NCBI GenBank assembly: GCA_947377865.1
Contig: CANCHK010000019.1
Span: 1 to 35,973, forward strand
DNA: 35,973 bases
Direction: 5' to 3'
Source of the DNA: Opitutia bacterium
GTDB lineage: Bacteria > Verrucomicrobiota > Verrucomicrobiia > Opitutales > UBA953
Shown here: piece after piece, positions 27,594 through 35,033 of the stretch
Layout of the letters: the number at the start of each line of letters is the position of its first letter
Numbering within the stretch: the stretch's first letter is position 1
Notes under the pieces: generated by a model
The model's input: the letters and a program-made list of their open reading frames with translations, nothing else
Database searches by the model: none
What the model was told of the DNA's origin: nothing
Program-made: the position numbers and the translations under genes

Positions 27594-27608
27594 GCCACTA
27601 GCGTGGCG
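27593..27608 (-). promoter_or_regulatory. Hairpin abutting the msbA start codon
   Basis: CGCCAC-GCTA-GTGGCG (minus strand, 6-bp stem with 4-nt loop) ends in the G that begins the GTG start codon of the MsbA-like gene. Structure at this place could limit initiation. The gap to the upstream terC stop is only about 48 nt. Confidence 0.4.
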
Positions 27609-27641
27609 ACGTGGCCCGCAGGTGGAAACACCAAAACTTTC

Positions 27642-28691
27642 CTATTTCTTCTTCGGGAAGGCGACCGAACAGGCGATTGCCAGCGCGAGGATGAATCCGA
27701 TAATTGAGAGCGAGACGGAAGTAGGGACATGGACTTTACCGTCGTTTACGAGGATCGACGGAACCCATGCACCCATAAGGCCTTCAGGCTGGCCGAGCCC
27801 CGCCGCCCAGGGCAGGACCATCTTGAGGCCGATGAAGACCAAGATGAAGGATAGGGCCGGCTTAAGAAACCGGAAGTAATGCATGAAGCCGGATATGGCG
27901 AAGTACATCGAGCGCAGGCCCATGATCGCAAAGATATTTGAGGTGAAGGCGATGAAGCGCTTTTCTTCGATTGGCATCTGTACAGGCAGGATGCCCAGTA
28001 CGGCAGGAATGGAGTCGATCGCAAAGAGCAGGTCGGTGCTCTCGATTACTATGAGAACGACAAAAAGGGGCGTGAAGACTCGCCGGCCGTCCTCACGGGC
28101 GACAAAGGCCTCGCCGTGCAGGCGGTTGGTGACTGGCAGGAATTTCCTCGTAATGCGCACGACAAAGTTCTCGTCGACGCCCTTGCCTTCGGCCTCGTCA
28201 GGTGAGAAGGCCATCTTCACGCCGGTGAACAATAGGAATGCCCCAAAAAGCGGCAATAGAAGGACGAAGCGGTCGACTGCGGCGATGCCCGCAATAATGA
28301 AGACAGCCCTCATGGCGACGGCGCCGAGGATTCCCCAAAAAAGCACGCGATGCTGAAGATGAGCAGCAATACCGAAATGGGCGAAGACCAAGATAAAGAT
28401 GAATAGGTTGTCCACCGAGAGGGCCAGCTCCAGGACATAGCCTGCGGCGAAGAGCTCGGCGTCCTCCGGCCCGCGCCAGGCGGAGAGCAAGAAGGCGAAG
28501 CCGACGGCCAGCGAGACCCAGACCACACACCAAGCGACCGCCTCCTTGAACGTGGGGGCCTGATCGGAGCGCTTCTTGAAGACGCCGAGATCCAGGGCGA
28601 GCATAAGCCCCACGAAGCCGAGAAAAGCACCCCAAGCCCAGCCGGGTATAACCAAAGGAGCCTCGGCGACGGCGGAAAAGGCGAAGGACAT
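27642..28691 (-). CDS. TerC family membrane protein
   Basis: A 349-residue, roughly nine-helix protein. ELALSVDNLFIFILVF (about residues 88-103) and VLIVIESTDLLFAIDSIPAVLG carry the paired acidic/Asn residues (DN and DxxxAIDSIPA) that define TerC/Alx proteins. Relatives export manganese, and several assist secreted metalloproteins. A basic loop (RITRKFLPVTNRLHGEAF) separates the halves. I looked for a manganese riboswitch (yybP-ykoY type) upstream and did not see one. It precedes the MsbA-like gene by 48 nt. Confidence 0.9.
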   Translation of the reverse strand: MSFAFSAVAEAPLVIPGWAWGAFLGFVGLMLALDLGVFKKRSDQAPTFKEAVAWCVVWVSLAVGFAFLLSAWRGPEDAELFAAGYVLELALSVDNLFIFILVFAHFGIAAHLQHRVLFWGILGAVAMRAVFIIAGIAAVDRFVLLLPLFGAFLLFTGVKMAFSPDEAEGKGVDENFVVRITRKFLPVTNRLHGEAFVAREDGRRVFTPLFVVLIVIESTDLLFAIDSIPAVLGILPVQMPIEEKRFIAFTSNIFAIMGLRSMYFAISGFMHYFRFLKPALSFILVFIGLKMVLPWAAGLGQPEGLMGAWVPSILVNDGKVHVPTSVSLSIIGFILALAIACSVAFPKKK

Positions 28692-28725
28692 GCCTTGAAG
28701 TTATCCTAAACACCGGGGAGTCAAG

Positions 28726-28766
28726 CCCACCCCGCCGATGCGGGCTTGCCCGCCCCACCCCGCCGA
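28726..28766. repeat. Tandem 13-bp direct repeat in the terC / tRNA-Arg gap
   Basis: CCCACCCCGCCGA occurs at 28726-28738 and again at 28754-28766. In addition, CAAGCCC (28722-28728) and GGGCTTG (28742-28748) are inverted. The 92-bp gap is divergent (terC minus, tRNA-Arg plus), so these are candidate control sites, but I see no known element. Confidence 0.35.
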
Positions 28767-28783
28767 GGCTAACTACCCATCGC

Positions 28784-28855
28784 GTTCCCGTAGTTCAACG
28801 GATAGAACATTGGTTTCCTAAACCGAGGATGTGGGTTCGATTCCCGCCGGGGACA
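28784..28855 (+). tRNA. tRNA-Arg (CCT)
   Basis: Plus-strand cloverleaf with acceptor GTTCCCG/CGGGGAC (one G-T pair), D-arm GTTC/GAAC, anticodon stem TTGGT/ACCGA around loop TTCCTAA (anticodon CCT, reading AGG), and T-arm GTGGG TTCGATT CCCGC. The discriminator is A. No CCA is encoded (GCG follows), unlike the other three tRNAs in the window. Confidence 0.93.
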
Positions 28856-28872
28856 GCGACGCGCAACACAGC

Positions 28873-30030
28873 CTACTTCTTGAGGCGATAGCCTTGGATA
28901 CGCGTGTTCGGCGACCGTCGGTAAATTGAATCCACATCCTTGAGCTGCATCAGCGCCCACGGGGCCAGGATGCTGTCGCCGTTCTTGGTAAGCACGATGT
29001 CGTCAGCGATATGAACGCAGGTGTGCAGGCCTTCGCCTTCGTCCATAAAGCAGAGCACGTCGCCAAAATGATAGGGGGCATCGACGACCTCGTAGTCCTT
29101 GAGCAGGCGCTCGGCGGCCTGCTTGGTATCGAGATAGACATCCTTGGGGACAATGTTGAAGAAATTCAGTGAAGTCCAGTGGCAGTCGGGGAAGCGACCC
29201 TTCATCCCGAGATCCATCTCCGGAAAGGTGTAGGCGCGCTGTCGGATAATCGACGGCAGGAAGTGCGTGATATCGACGCTCTGCTTAGCTCGGCGCTGGG
29301 TGATCGCCTTGATGAAAGCGAGGCGCGGCGCATCGGTCTGTCCAGCCGACCAGTAGTCGATGAAGGCCTGCCGGTCGGTGGACAATGGCAGCCGAAGCTC
29401 GACAATTAGGCTCCGCACGCGGGTGATGGAGCGGAAGACCGCATTCACCTCATCTGGCGTCTTGGCCAATGACAGCAAGGCCTGGACATCGCTGAAAACC
29501 AAGGTGTCACCGCGCTTCCAGAGAAGACGGCGGAATAGGTCCTGCTGAATCTTACTAAGTGAGGCTCCCTGCATCCAGTCGTCCACGTCACCCCCCAGAA
29601 TGAAGACGGGGTCTCGCTGATACTCGTTAACCGCATACTTCGCCAGCTCGAGGTAAAGGGCGCTCCGGGATTCTTGGCTCAGGGCTGTGAGATCTTCCGC
29701 TTCCGGGAGCAGGACGACGCTATTGCCACTGGCAACAAGCCGAACCGGACTGAAGAGGCGCCCGATAACTTCATCCGGCACCTTGGCCTTCGCCAGAGTC
29801 TGGCGCACCGCGTTCGCGGTGGTCTGCTCAAAGGTCCAACGCGTCACCGTGCTGGGCTTGGCGACGATTGCGAGCTGCGACTCAGGGGGCTCCAAGTAGA
29901 CCGTCCGGACCTCCAGTTCGCCCCAAGGGCCTGACTTCGCTATCCACATGGGCTCTACGACGGCCGCAGCGACGATTGCCCAGCAAGCAGCGACCAAAAG
30001 GCCGAATGAGCGAGGGAAGCGACGATTCAC
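28873..30030 (-). CDS. Exported protein, possibly NlpC/P60-like, function unknown
   Basis: A 385-residue protein with an N-terminal hydrophobic segment (FGLLVAACWAIVAAAVV) that serves as signal or anchor. Residues about 50-260 are helical and unfamiliar. The C-terminal 110 residues resemble a papain-like NlpC/P60 layout: a Cys at 283 (DCHWTSLNFFN), a GDVLCF strand near 323-328 (compare GDLVFF) and a His at 336 or 340 (LHTCVHIADDIVLTKNG). If right, it would cut peptide bonds in the cell wall or envelope. I do not recognise a named family and the match is by eye. It is divergent from the NYN-domain gene. Confidence 0.6.
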   Translation of the reverse strand: MNRRFPRSFGLLVAACWAIVAAAVVEPMWIAKSGPWGELEVRTVYLEPPESQLAIVAKPSTVTRWTFEQTTANAVRQTLAKAKVPDEVIGRLFSPVRLVASGNSVVLLPEAEDLTALSQESRSALYLELAKYAVNEYQRDPVFILGGDVDDWMQGASLSKIQQDLFRRLLWKRGDTLVFSDVQALLSLAKTPDEVNAVFRSITRVRSLIVELRLPLSTDRQAFIDYWSAGQTDAPRLAFIKAITQRRAKQSVDITHFLPSIIRQRAYTFPEMDLGMKGRFPDCHWTSLNFFNIVPKDVYLDTKQAAERLLKDYEVVDAPYHFGDVLCFMDEGEGLHTCVHIADDIVLTKNGDSILAPWALMQLKDVDSIYRRSPNTRIQGYRLKK

Positions 30031-30177
30031 AACTTTTTAACAACAACTTAAATGAAAGGTTCCAAATAAAATATGACGCTTAGCCTAAAAAAGTTCCAAG
30101 CCGCCCCCGGAGAACCCTACGGCGTTTCGCATTGTAGCGGCGAGGGTTTGGTCGCACGGATAAGGACCTTTTCCACC
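30031..30177. promoter_or_regulatory. AT-rich divergent promoter region
   Basis: About 45 bp of AT-rich sequence (30031-30075), in an otherwise GC-rich window, separates two divergent genes. It contains TAAAAT at 30067-30072, a good -10 hexamer for rightward transcription. The following about 100 bp has poor codon quality for the rightward frame and is better read as a leader. Confidence 0.45.
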
Positions 30178-31344
30178 GTGCCCAGACCCAAGCCCAAGAA
30201 AGCCGCCGCTCCCGCGCGCGGGCGAGCCTCCAGCAAGCCATCCGCTCGCCGTTCCGCCAAACCGACTCGACGCCAAGCGGATGCCGCCTCGACCTCCACA
30301 CCCGAAGCCGCGAAGGCCCAGCCCAACCAGCGCATCGGGGTACTCGTAGACGCGGACAATGTCTCGCACCAGCACCTCCCCACCCTGCGGCGCTTCATCG
30401 GCATGACAGAGATCTCCGCCGCCCGCGCCTATGGAGATTTCCAAGGCCGCCTCAGCGGCTGGCGTGCCGCCGCGCAGGACTGGCCCGAACTCGAGCTCGT
30501 TGACCAGCGTAGCTACACCCCTGGGAAGAACGCCGCCGACATGCGCCTGACAATCGACGCAGTCAAGCTGATGGCCGGACCAAATCCGCCCACGACCCTG
30601 ATCTTCGTCACGAACGACAGTGACTTCACGCCAGTGGTCGAAGATGCGAAGCGCCTCGGCGTCCGTATCATCGTGATGGGCGAACGGACGCACAAGGCCC
30701 TGCGATCCACCGCCCATCACTACCTGAACCTCTCCGAACTCCGCGAACGTATGGATCAGGAACAGTCGGCTAAATCCGACCCTCGCGTTGCCCTCGGACT
30801 CCTTGCGCAAGCGCTCCGCGCGCTCACACCGAAGACGAACAAGGAAGTTGGCACATGGCTCGACCAGTTCGATAAGATGCTGCCCGAACTACGCTTCGCC
30901 GATGCCCCACGACCGCAGCGCGAGGCGCGTCCGGCCCGTGAAGCTCGCCCCGAACGCGCCCAAAGAGAACCCCGCCAGACGCGGGAACCGCGTGCGCCTC
31001 GCGAGTCTCGCCAGGCGCAGGACAACGCTGGCCAGGACTATCGCGACCGCCCGAACCTGACCTCAGCTCAACAGGCCCAAGGCAAGGCTGAGGCCGATCA
31101 GCGCCGCGCCCAATTACAGCAGCGCCAGGATATCATCGAGGCACTCGTCGACGTCGCCACCGGCCTTGCACCAGAAGGCGAATGGCTGAAGGTCGAAGTC
31201 ATCAAAAAGTTCCTGCTTCAGGAACACCCAGGCCTCGAAGCCAATGCCCCGCGCTACGCTAAATTCTATCGGATGCTCGAGGATACTGGACGCTTCGACG
31301 TACAGCTACAGGGCTCAACGGTTATGGCCCGCCTAAAGGAGTAA
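30178..31344 (+). CDS. NYN-domain (PIN-like) RNase-type protein with OST-HTH-like tail
   Basis: About 388 residues from GTG 30178. A Lys/Arg/Ala/Pro-rich disordered head (1-50) precedes an NYN domain: VLVDADN (56-61), an Asp near 121 (NAADMRLTID) and VTNDSDF (144-150), the acidic triad of this PIN-like nuclease fold. Next comes an Arg/Glu/Pro-rich linker with REARPAREARPER-type repeats. The last 75 residues or so resemble an OST-HTH/LOTUS RNA-binding domain (EWLKVEVIKKFLLQEHPG...). It likely binds or cuts structured RNA. An earlier in-frame ATG (30073) exists, but codons 30073-30177 look non-coding and the promoter sits there; AAGGA precedes the chosen GTG by 11 nt. Confidence 0.8.
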   Translation: MPRPKPKKAAAPARGRASSKPSARRSAKPTRRQADAASTSTPEAAKAQPNQRIGVLVDADNVSHQHLPTLRRFIGMTEISAARAYGDFQGRLSGWRAAAQDWPELELVDQRSYTPGKNAADMRLTIDAVKLMAGPNPPTTLIFVTNDSDFTPVVEDAKRLGVRIIVMGERTHKALRSTAHHYLNLSELRERMDQEQSAKSDPRVALGLLAQALRALTPKTNKEVGTWLDQFDKMLPELRFADAPRPQREARPAREARPERAQREPRQTREPRAPRESRQAQDNAGQDYRDRPNLTSAQQAQGKAEADQRRAQLQQRQDIIEALVDVATGLAPEGEWLKVEVIKKFLLQEHPGLEANAPRYAKFYRMLEDTGRFDVQLQGSTVMARLKE

Positions 31345-31347
31345 GAC

Positions 31348-32337
31348 CTACTTTCCAATCGCCCGGGACAGGAAGGCCAAAGTGACCTCAGTCAACTCGG
31401 GTTTGTCCGATGAACTGCTCACTTCGGCTCCGGCAACGACGCCGGCCCGCTTCCATCCCTTGCCCTTGGGGTGGAGATCGAAGGTATGCGGGGCGCCGTC
31501 GACGACGACGTATTCATAAGGTGTCTTCGCTGCACGTAAGGCTTTGGCCATGTCGTCAGACTGCGAGAGATCTACCGTCGTATCGGCGGTGCCATGCAGA
31601 ATCAGGACCGCCGGATCCTGCGCGTCGCACTGAAGCTCAGGTAAGTAGGACTTTTGCTCGTCCAGCGACACGCCTGGAACGTCGCCCTTGCCGTGCTTCG
31701 AAAAGTTCACCACGCCATACATGTCTATGACGGCAGATACCTTGGCGGAGATCTTCGCAGCCGGGTCACCGCCGGGGCCGGTCCGGTCGTCGGAAAGGCC
31801 GACCATCAGAGCGAGGTAGCCTCCGGCCGATCCGCCGGCGACGGCGATACGCGCCGGATCGACGCCGAGTTCCTTCGCATGGGCGCGGACCCAGCGGACA
31901 GCGTTGCGGCAATCGGCGATATTCTGAGGCCAGACGCCTTCCTTCGTCTTGGAGCCTAGCACGTAATTACAGCTCACGACGACGTAGCCGGCGCGACAAA
32001 GGTCAGCGCTCACGCTGGCGGACCGGTACTCGGCCTTGTCGCCGCCAGTGAAACCGCCGCCATGGATGAAGACTACGGCCGGACAATCCGAACGGGCGGC
32101 ACCTGGCGGGAAATACAGGTCGAGCTTCTCCTTGCGCTCGGCACCAAGGAAGGCGACATCGCTTAGGCGAAAGACCGGCGACGCCGAAGAGTCGATGGCG
32201 TAGGCGACCGCTGCCAGAGCCGGCACCTTTGCGATCTCGACCGCCTCACCGGGCTTAGCCAGCTCGCGGATACCAAGTTTGGAAGTGTCGGCGGCGAAGA
32301 CAGAAGCGGCGGCGAGGAGCAGGATAAACGGACGCAT
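31348..32337 (-). CDS. Secreted alpha/beta hydrolase (BD-FAE-like esterase)
   Basis: A 329-residue protein with a signal peptide (MRPFILLLAAASVFAADT). Oxyanion motif HGGG at 92-95, nucleophile Ser170 in GGSAGG, Asp252 in HGTADTTV and His284 in GAPHTF form a full catalytic triad. The HGGG...GxSAGG layout belongs to the hormone-sensitive-lipase/BD-FAE group, many of which are feruloyl or acetyl-xylan esterases; substrate is not fixed here. It would act in the periplasm or outside. Its end lies 3 bp from the convergent NYN gene. No Shine-Dalgarno is seen; the leader is C-rich (ACCCCCGCCCTTT). Confidence 0.85.
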   Translation of the reverse strand: MRPFILLLAAASVFAADTSKLGIRELAKPGEAVEIAKVPALAAVAYAIDSSASPVFRLSDVAFLGAERKEKLDLYFPPGAARSDCPAVVFIHGGGFTGGDKAEYRSASVSADLCRAGYVVVSCNYVLGSKTKEGVWPQNIADCRNAVRWVRAHAKELGVDPARIAVAGGSAGGYLALMVGLSDDRTGPGGDPAAKISAKVSAVIDMYGVVNFSKHGKGDVPGVSLDEQKSYLPELQCDAQDPAVLILHGTADTTVDLSQSDDMAKALRAAKTPYEYVVVDGAPHTFDLHPKGKGWKRAGVVAGAEVSSSSDKPELTEVTLAFLSRAIGK

Positions 32338-32398
32338 AAAGGGCGGGGGTGAACTTTTCTACCCCGCCCTTGAAGGCAGTCAACGCGTCAGCCTAACC

Positions 32399-33169
32399 TT
32401 ACTTGACGGAACCGGCCGAGGCTTTGGAGGAAAGGGCGTTCTCCCAGACTTTCACGTCATCAAGGAGGACAGTCCCGGACGCACCGACCAGGAAGACGAT
32501 GCGTGACTTGGGGGCATCCAGCACCGTACCCTTAGCGGAGAGCGGAGGCAGGGCATCCAACTGCACGAGCACGTCGTTACCGTTCTGCTCAATGAAGACT
32601 TGGTGCCACTGGCCGTCGGCTACCTTCATGGGCTGCGCCGCCAGCTTCTCGACCCGATAGAATTTCGGATCAGCCAACTGCTCTTTGGTCAGAGCGGGCA
32701 GGACGCGGCCGCTCTTATCAGCTTCGCGCTTCTCCTTGCCTTGGGCGATATGGGATGCCGGTTCGCCGCGGTCCTGCTGGATGGCCAGTTGCGTCGGGGC
32801 AAGGGAGACGCGCAGAAGATGGGCAGCCCCGCCGAACTGGCTTTCGCCATCGAGCAAGAAGAGGAAGTATCCCGGCTTCGCATACTTGAATCGGAAACTG
32901 ATGCTGAAGTTGCGGCCCGTGAGCGGTACGCCGATCGCCGGACCGTGATGATCATCCGGCGAGCAGACGCCCTGCAGGGCACCGTCGACGATACTGAAGG
33001 CGCCAGCGCGACCGCCGGGCTCCCAGGGCTTGACAATCGCGGTACCAGAAAAGCTTTCGTCCAGCAGGACCTTACCCGAATCGGTGAGGCGGGGATGGAG
33101 CGCCTCAGCCGCCTGCGTCAAGCCCCCGAGAAGGCAGCAGGCAATGAACGCTAGCGGAGAGAGCTTCAT
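32399..33169 (-). CDS. Secreted LamG/DUF1080-like protein
   Basis: A 256-residue protein with a signal peptide (MKLSPLAFIACCLLGGLTQAAEA). The mature part has jelly-roll features: LLDESFSGTAI near residue 45, ISFRFKYAKPGYFLFLLDGE, WHQVFIEQNGNDVLVQLD and TVLLDDVKVWEN. These are the strands usual in concanavalin-like LamG or 3-keto-disaccharide hydrolase (DUF1080) folds of PVC bacteria, which bind or cut glycans. It starts 14 nt after the cimA stop; GGAGG lies 9 nt before its ATG, one of the rare Shine-Dalgarno sites. An earlier in-frame start would overlap cimA and give an Arg-rich, unlikely head. Confidence 0.72.
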   Translation of the reverse strand: MKLSPLAFIACCLLGGLTQAAEALHPRLTDSGKVLLDESFSGTAIVKPWEPGGRAGAFSIVDGALQGVCSPDDHHGPAIGVPLTGRNFSISFRFKYAKPGYFLFLLDGESQFGGAAHLLRVSLAPTQLAIQQDRGEPASHIAQGKEKREADKSGRVLPALTKEQLADPKFYRVEKLAAQPMKVADGQWHQVFIEQNGNDVLVQLDALPPLSAKGTVLDAPKSRIVFLVGASGTVLLDDVKVWENALSSKASAGSVK

Positions 33170-33183
33170 AGAATTGGGCCTCC

Positions 33184-34743
33184 TCAGGACAGCGCGTGGG
33201 CGTAGCCGTCGACAATCGCCTGCAGGGAGGCTTCGACGAGGTTTTCGCTGACGCCGACCGTACCCCATGAGCCCTTGCCGTCGGAAGAACGGATAACCAC
33301 GCGGGTCTTGGCCGCGGTGCCGTCAGTACCGCCGAGGATGCGGACCTTGTAATCCACGAGGCTGACCTTCGCCAGCTTCGGGAAAGACTTCACCAAGGCG
33401 GAACGCAGGGCCTGATCGAGAGCGTGGACCGGTCCATCGCCTTCGGCGACGGTGAGGGTCTCCTTGCCGCCGATACTGAGGCGCACCACGGCTTCGCAAT
33501 AGGCCGAACCCTTGGCGCCGCGCGCGGTGACATGGTAGGAAGCGACCTCGAACGGCGCGGCCTTGCTCTTGCCGATATGACGACGGAGCAGCAGCGCAAG
33601 CGAGGCTTCGGCGTCTTCGAAACTCCAACCACCGTGCTCAAGCTTCTTAAGTTCGTCGAGCGCGGTGGCCGTGGCGGGATTATCGCGGTCGAGGTCGATG
33701 CCGAGGGACTTCGCCTTGAGGACGATGTTGCTGCGGCCGGACTGGTCGCTGACGAGGACGGTGCGCTCGTTGCCGACGACGGTAGGATCGATGTGCTCGT
33801 AGGCCGCAGAGAACTTACGGACGGCGTCCACGTGGGTGCCACCCTTGTGGGCGAAGGCCGCGGTACCGACCCACGGGCGACGCGGATCGGGGGCGAGGTT
33901 GGCGACGCCGTCGACGAAACGGGAAAGGCCGGCGAGGCCCTTGAGCGAAGTCGAGGAAACGCACTTCCAGCCGAACTTAAGCTGGGCGCAAGGGATGACC
34001 GCGGTGAGGTCGCAGTTGCCGGTGCGCTCACCGATGCCGTTGACGGTGCCCTGGACATGGGAGGCGCCGGCTTCAAGCGAGGCGAGGGCGTTGGCGAGGC
34101 CGAGGCCGGCATCGTCATGCGTATGGATGCCGACAGGGGTCTTCTTGAGCGCGGCGAGGGCAGCACGGGTGGCCGCGGCGACTTCGGCCGGCAGGGAGCC
34201 GCCATTGGTGTCGCAAAGGACGATGCGGTCGGCGCCGCCTTCGACGGCGGCGAGCATGGAAGCGATGGCGTAGGCCGGGTCTTCCTTCCAGCCGTCGATC
34301 GCATGTTCGCAATCGTAGACGACTTCGCGGCGATGGGATTTCAGGAAAGCGACCGTGTCGCGGATCATCTCCAGATTCTCTTCGGGCGAACAGCGGAGCA
34401 CCTCGCGGACATGGAGGGCGGAGGTCTTGCCGTAGATTGTGACGACCGGGGTATCGACCTCAAGGAGGCCGCGCACCTGGGCATCTTCAGAGGCGCGCAC
34501 GCCCTTGCGGCGGGTCGACCCGAAGGCCGCCAGTTTGGCATGCTTGAACTTGATCTTCTTGGCGCGGGCGAAGAACTCGACGTCGCGGGGATTGGAGCCC
34601 GGCCAGCCGCCTTCGATGTAGGTCATGCCGAAGCGTTCGAGCTCGGCGGCGATGCGCAGCTTGTCATCGACGGAGAAATGAATGCCCTGCCCTTGCGAGC
34701 CGTCGCGGAGGGTGGTATCATAGATTTCGATGGAGCGTGCCAT
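33184..34743 (-). CDS. cimA: (R)-citramalate synthase
   Basis: A 519-residue enzyme. The HMGL-like TIM barrel opens with IEIYDTTLRDGSQGQGI (metal Asp9), then TYIEGGWPGSNPRD and TPVGIHTHDDAGL, whose histidines bind the divalent metal. GTVNGIGERTGNCDL and the HKGGTHVDAV block separate citramalate synthase from the leucine enzyme LeuA. The C-terminal LeuA-dimer-like regulatory domain (about 400-515) likely binds isoleucine. It condenses pyruvate and acetyl-CoA to citramalate, the first step of threonine-independent isoleucine synthesis. Upstream lies a leader peptide rich in isoleucine codons with competing hairpins. No Shine-Dalgarno is present. Confidence 0.93.
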   Translation of the reverse strand: MARSIEIYDTTLRDGSQGQGIHFSVDDKLRIAAELERFGMTYIEGGWPGSNPRDVEFFARAKKIKFKHAKLAAFGSTRRKGVRASEDAQVRGLLEVDTPVVTIYGKTSALHVREVLRCSPEENLEMIRDTVAFLKSHRREVVYDCEHAIDGWKEDPAYAIASMLAAVEGGADRIVLCDTNGGSLPAEVAAATRAALAALKKTPVGIHTHDDAGLGLANALASLEAGASHVQGTVNGIGERTGNCDLTAVIPCAQLKFGWKCVSSTSLKGLAGLSRFVDGVANLAPDPRRPWVGTAAFAHKGGTHVDAVRKFSAAYEHIDPTVVGNERTVLVSDQSGRSNIVLKAKSLGIDLDRDNPATATALDELKKLEHGGWSFEDAEASLALLLRRHIGKSKAAPFEVASYHVTARGAKGSAYCEAVVRLSIGGKETLTVAEGDGPVHALDQALRSALVKSFPKLAKVSLVDYKVRILGGTDGTAAKTRVVIRSSDGKGSWGTVGVSENLVEASLQAIVDGYAHALS

Positions 34744-34780
34744 GGTGGTGTGGGTGGGAAAGAGGTGTAAAGGGAGGGGG
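34744..34780 (-). promoter_or_regulatory. 37-nt G-free, C-rich stretch before cimA
   Basis: On the minus strand the 37 nt ahead of the cimA ATG contain no G at all (they begin CCCCCTCCCTTTACACC and end ACACCACC). It is unstructured by composition. It could be a Rho utilisation site in the attenuator or a C-rich ribosome-landing leader of the kind seen at other genes here. Confidence 0.5.
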
Positions 34781-34846
34781 CCGTTCCGGGCGCCGCGGAA
34801 CGGGGAGTCGCCCGTCGGGCGTTCCGTTCAGCGGGCTTAGAGCCCG
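34781..34846 (-). promoter_or_regulatory. Competing hairpins of the putative cimA attenuator
   Basis: In transcript order: hairpin 1 (34832-34846, CGGGCT-CTA-AGCCCG) holds the leader stop codon. CGGAACG (34820-34826) can pair with CGTTCCG (34796-34802). The second of these can instead join an 8-bp stem with CGGAACGG (34781-34788), loop 34789-34795. A further small hairpin is at 34809-34821. The 2:3 versus 3:4 choice is the logic of amino-acid attenuators. The 3:4 stem is followed by CCCCCTCCCTTT, not a clean T-run. Confidence 0.65.
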
Positions 34847-34926
34847 ATGATGGTAATAATCGCCGGAATGATGGCACGACCGGCCGCGGAGCGGAGGGAG
34901 GTCGAAGACTGGGCCAGGGATTCCAT
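34837..34926 (-). CDS. Isoleucine-rich leader peptide of cimA (29 aa)
   Basis: A 29-codon ORF, ATG at 34926 to TAA at 34837-34839, ends in RAIIPAIITIIGL. Six of nine consecutive codons (34846-34872) are isoleucine, using both ATC and ATT. It lies 93 nt upstream of cimA on the same strand, and its stop codon is inside hairpin 1. Size, Ile run near the end and the following competing hairpins match leader peptides of amino-acid attenuators such as ilvL and ilvB leaders. An in-frame extension upstream to 35019 is possible, but the short form fits a candidate promoter at 34963-34968 (TTGACT). Not annotated by usual gene finders because of its length. Confidence 0.7.
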   Translation of the reverse strand: MESLAQSSTSLRSAAGRAIIPAIITIIGL

Positions 34927-34962
34927 GACGAGGACCCCGACTTCAAGGGCGGAGGCTTGGAG

Positions 34963-34968
34963 AGTCAA
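34963..34968 (-). promoter_or_regulatory. Candidate -35 box (TTGACT) for the cimA leader
   Basis: TTGACT on the minus strand, 36 nt before the leader ATG. The 17-nt-spaced hexamer is TGAAGT (34940-34945), a weak -10, giving a start a few bases before the leader ORF. Low certainty. Confidence 0.35.
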
Positions 34969-35033
34969 AGGCAAAGGAGCCGGAAGCGGGTCAATGCTCG
35001 CCAAAAGGCCCATAAACACCCATTAATCAGCCC

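Noticed and set aside
28692-28783. Manganese (yybP-ykoY) riboswitch upstream of terC
   Set aside because: TerC genes often have it, but I see neither the conserved loops nor a matching stem set; only a 13-bp direct repeat is present.
30073-30177. N-terminal extension of the NYN protein from ATG 30073
   Set aside because: The codons there are unlike the rest of the gene, and a -10-like TAAAAT overlaps the ATG position.
33424-34770. Long plus-strand frame (448 codons) over cimA
   Set aside because: Antisense shadow of cimA with biased composition and no domain.
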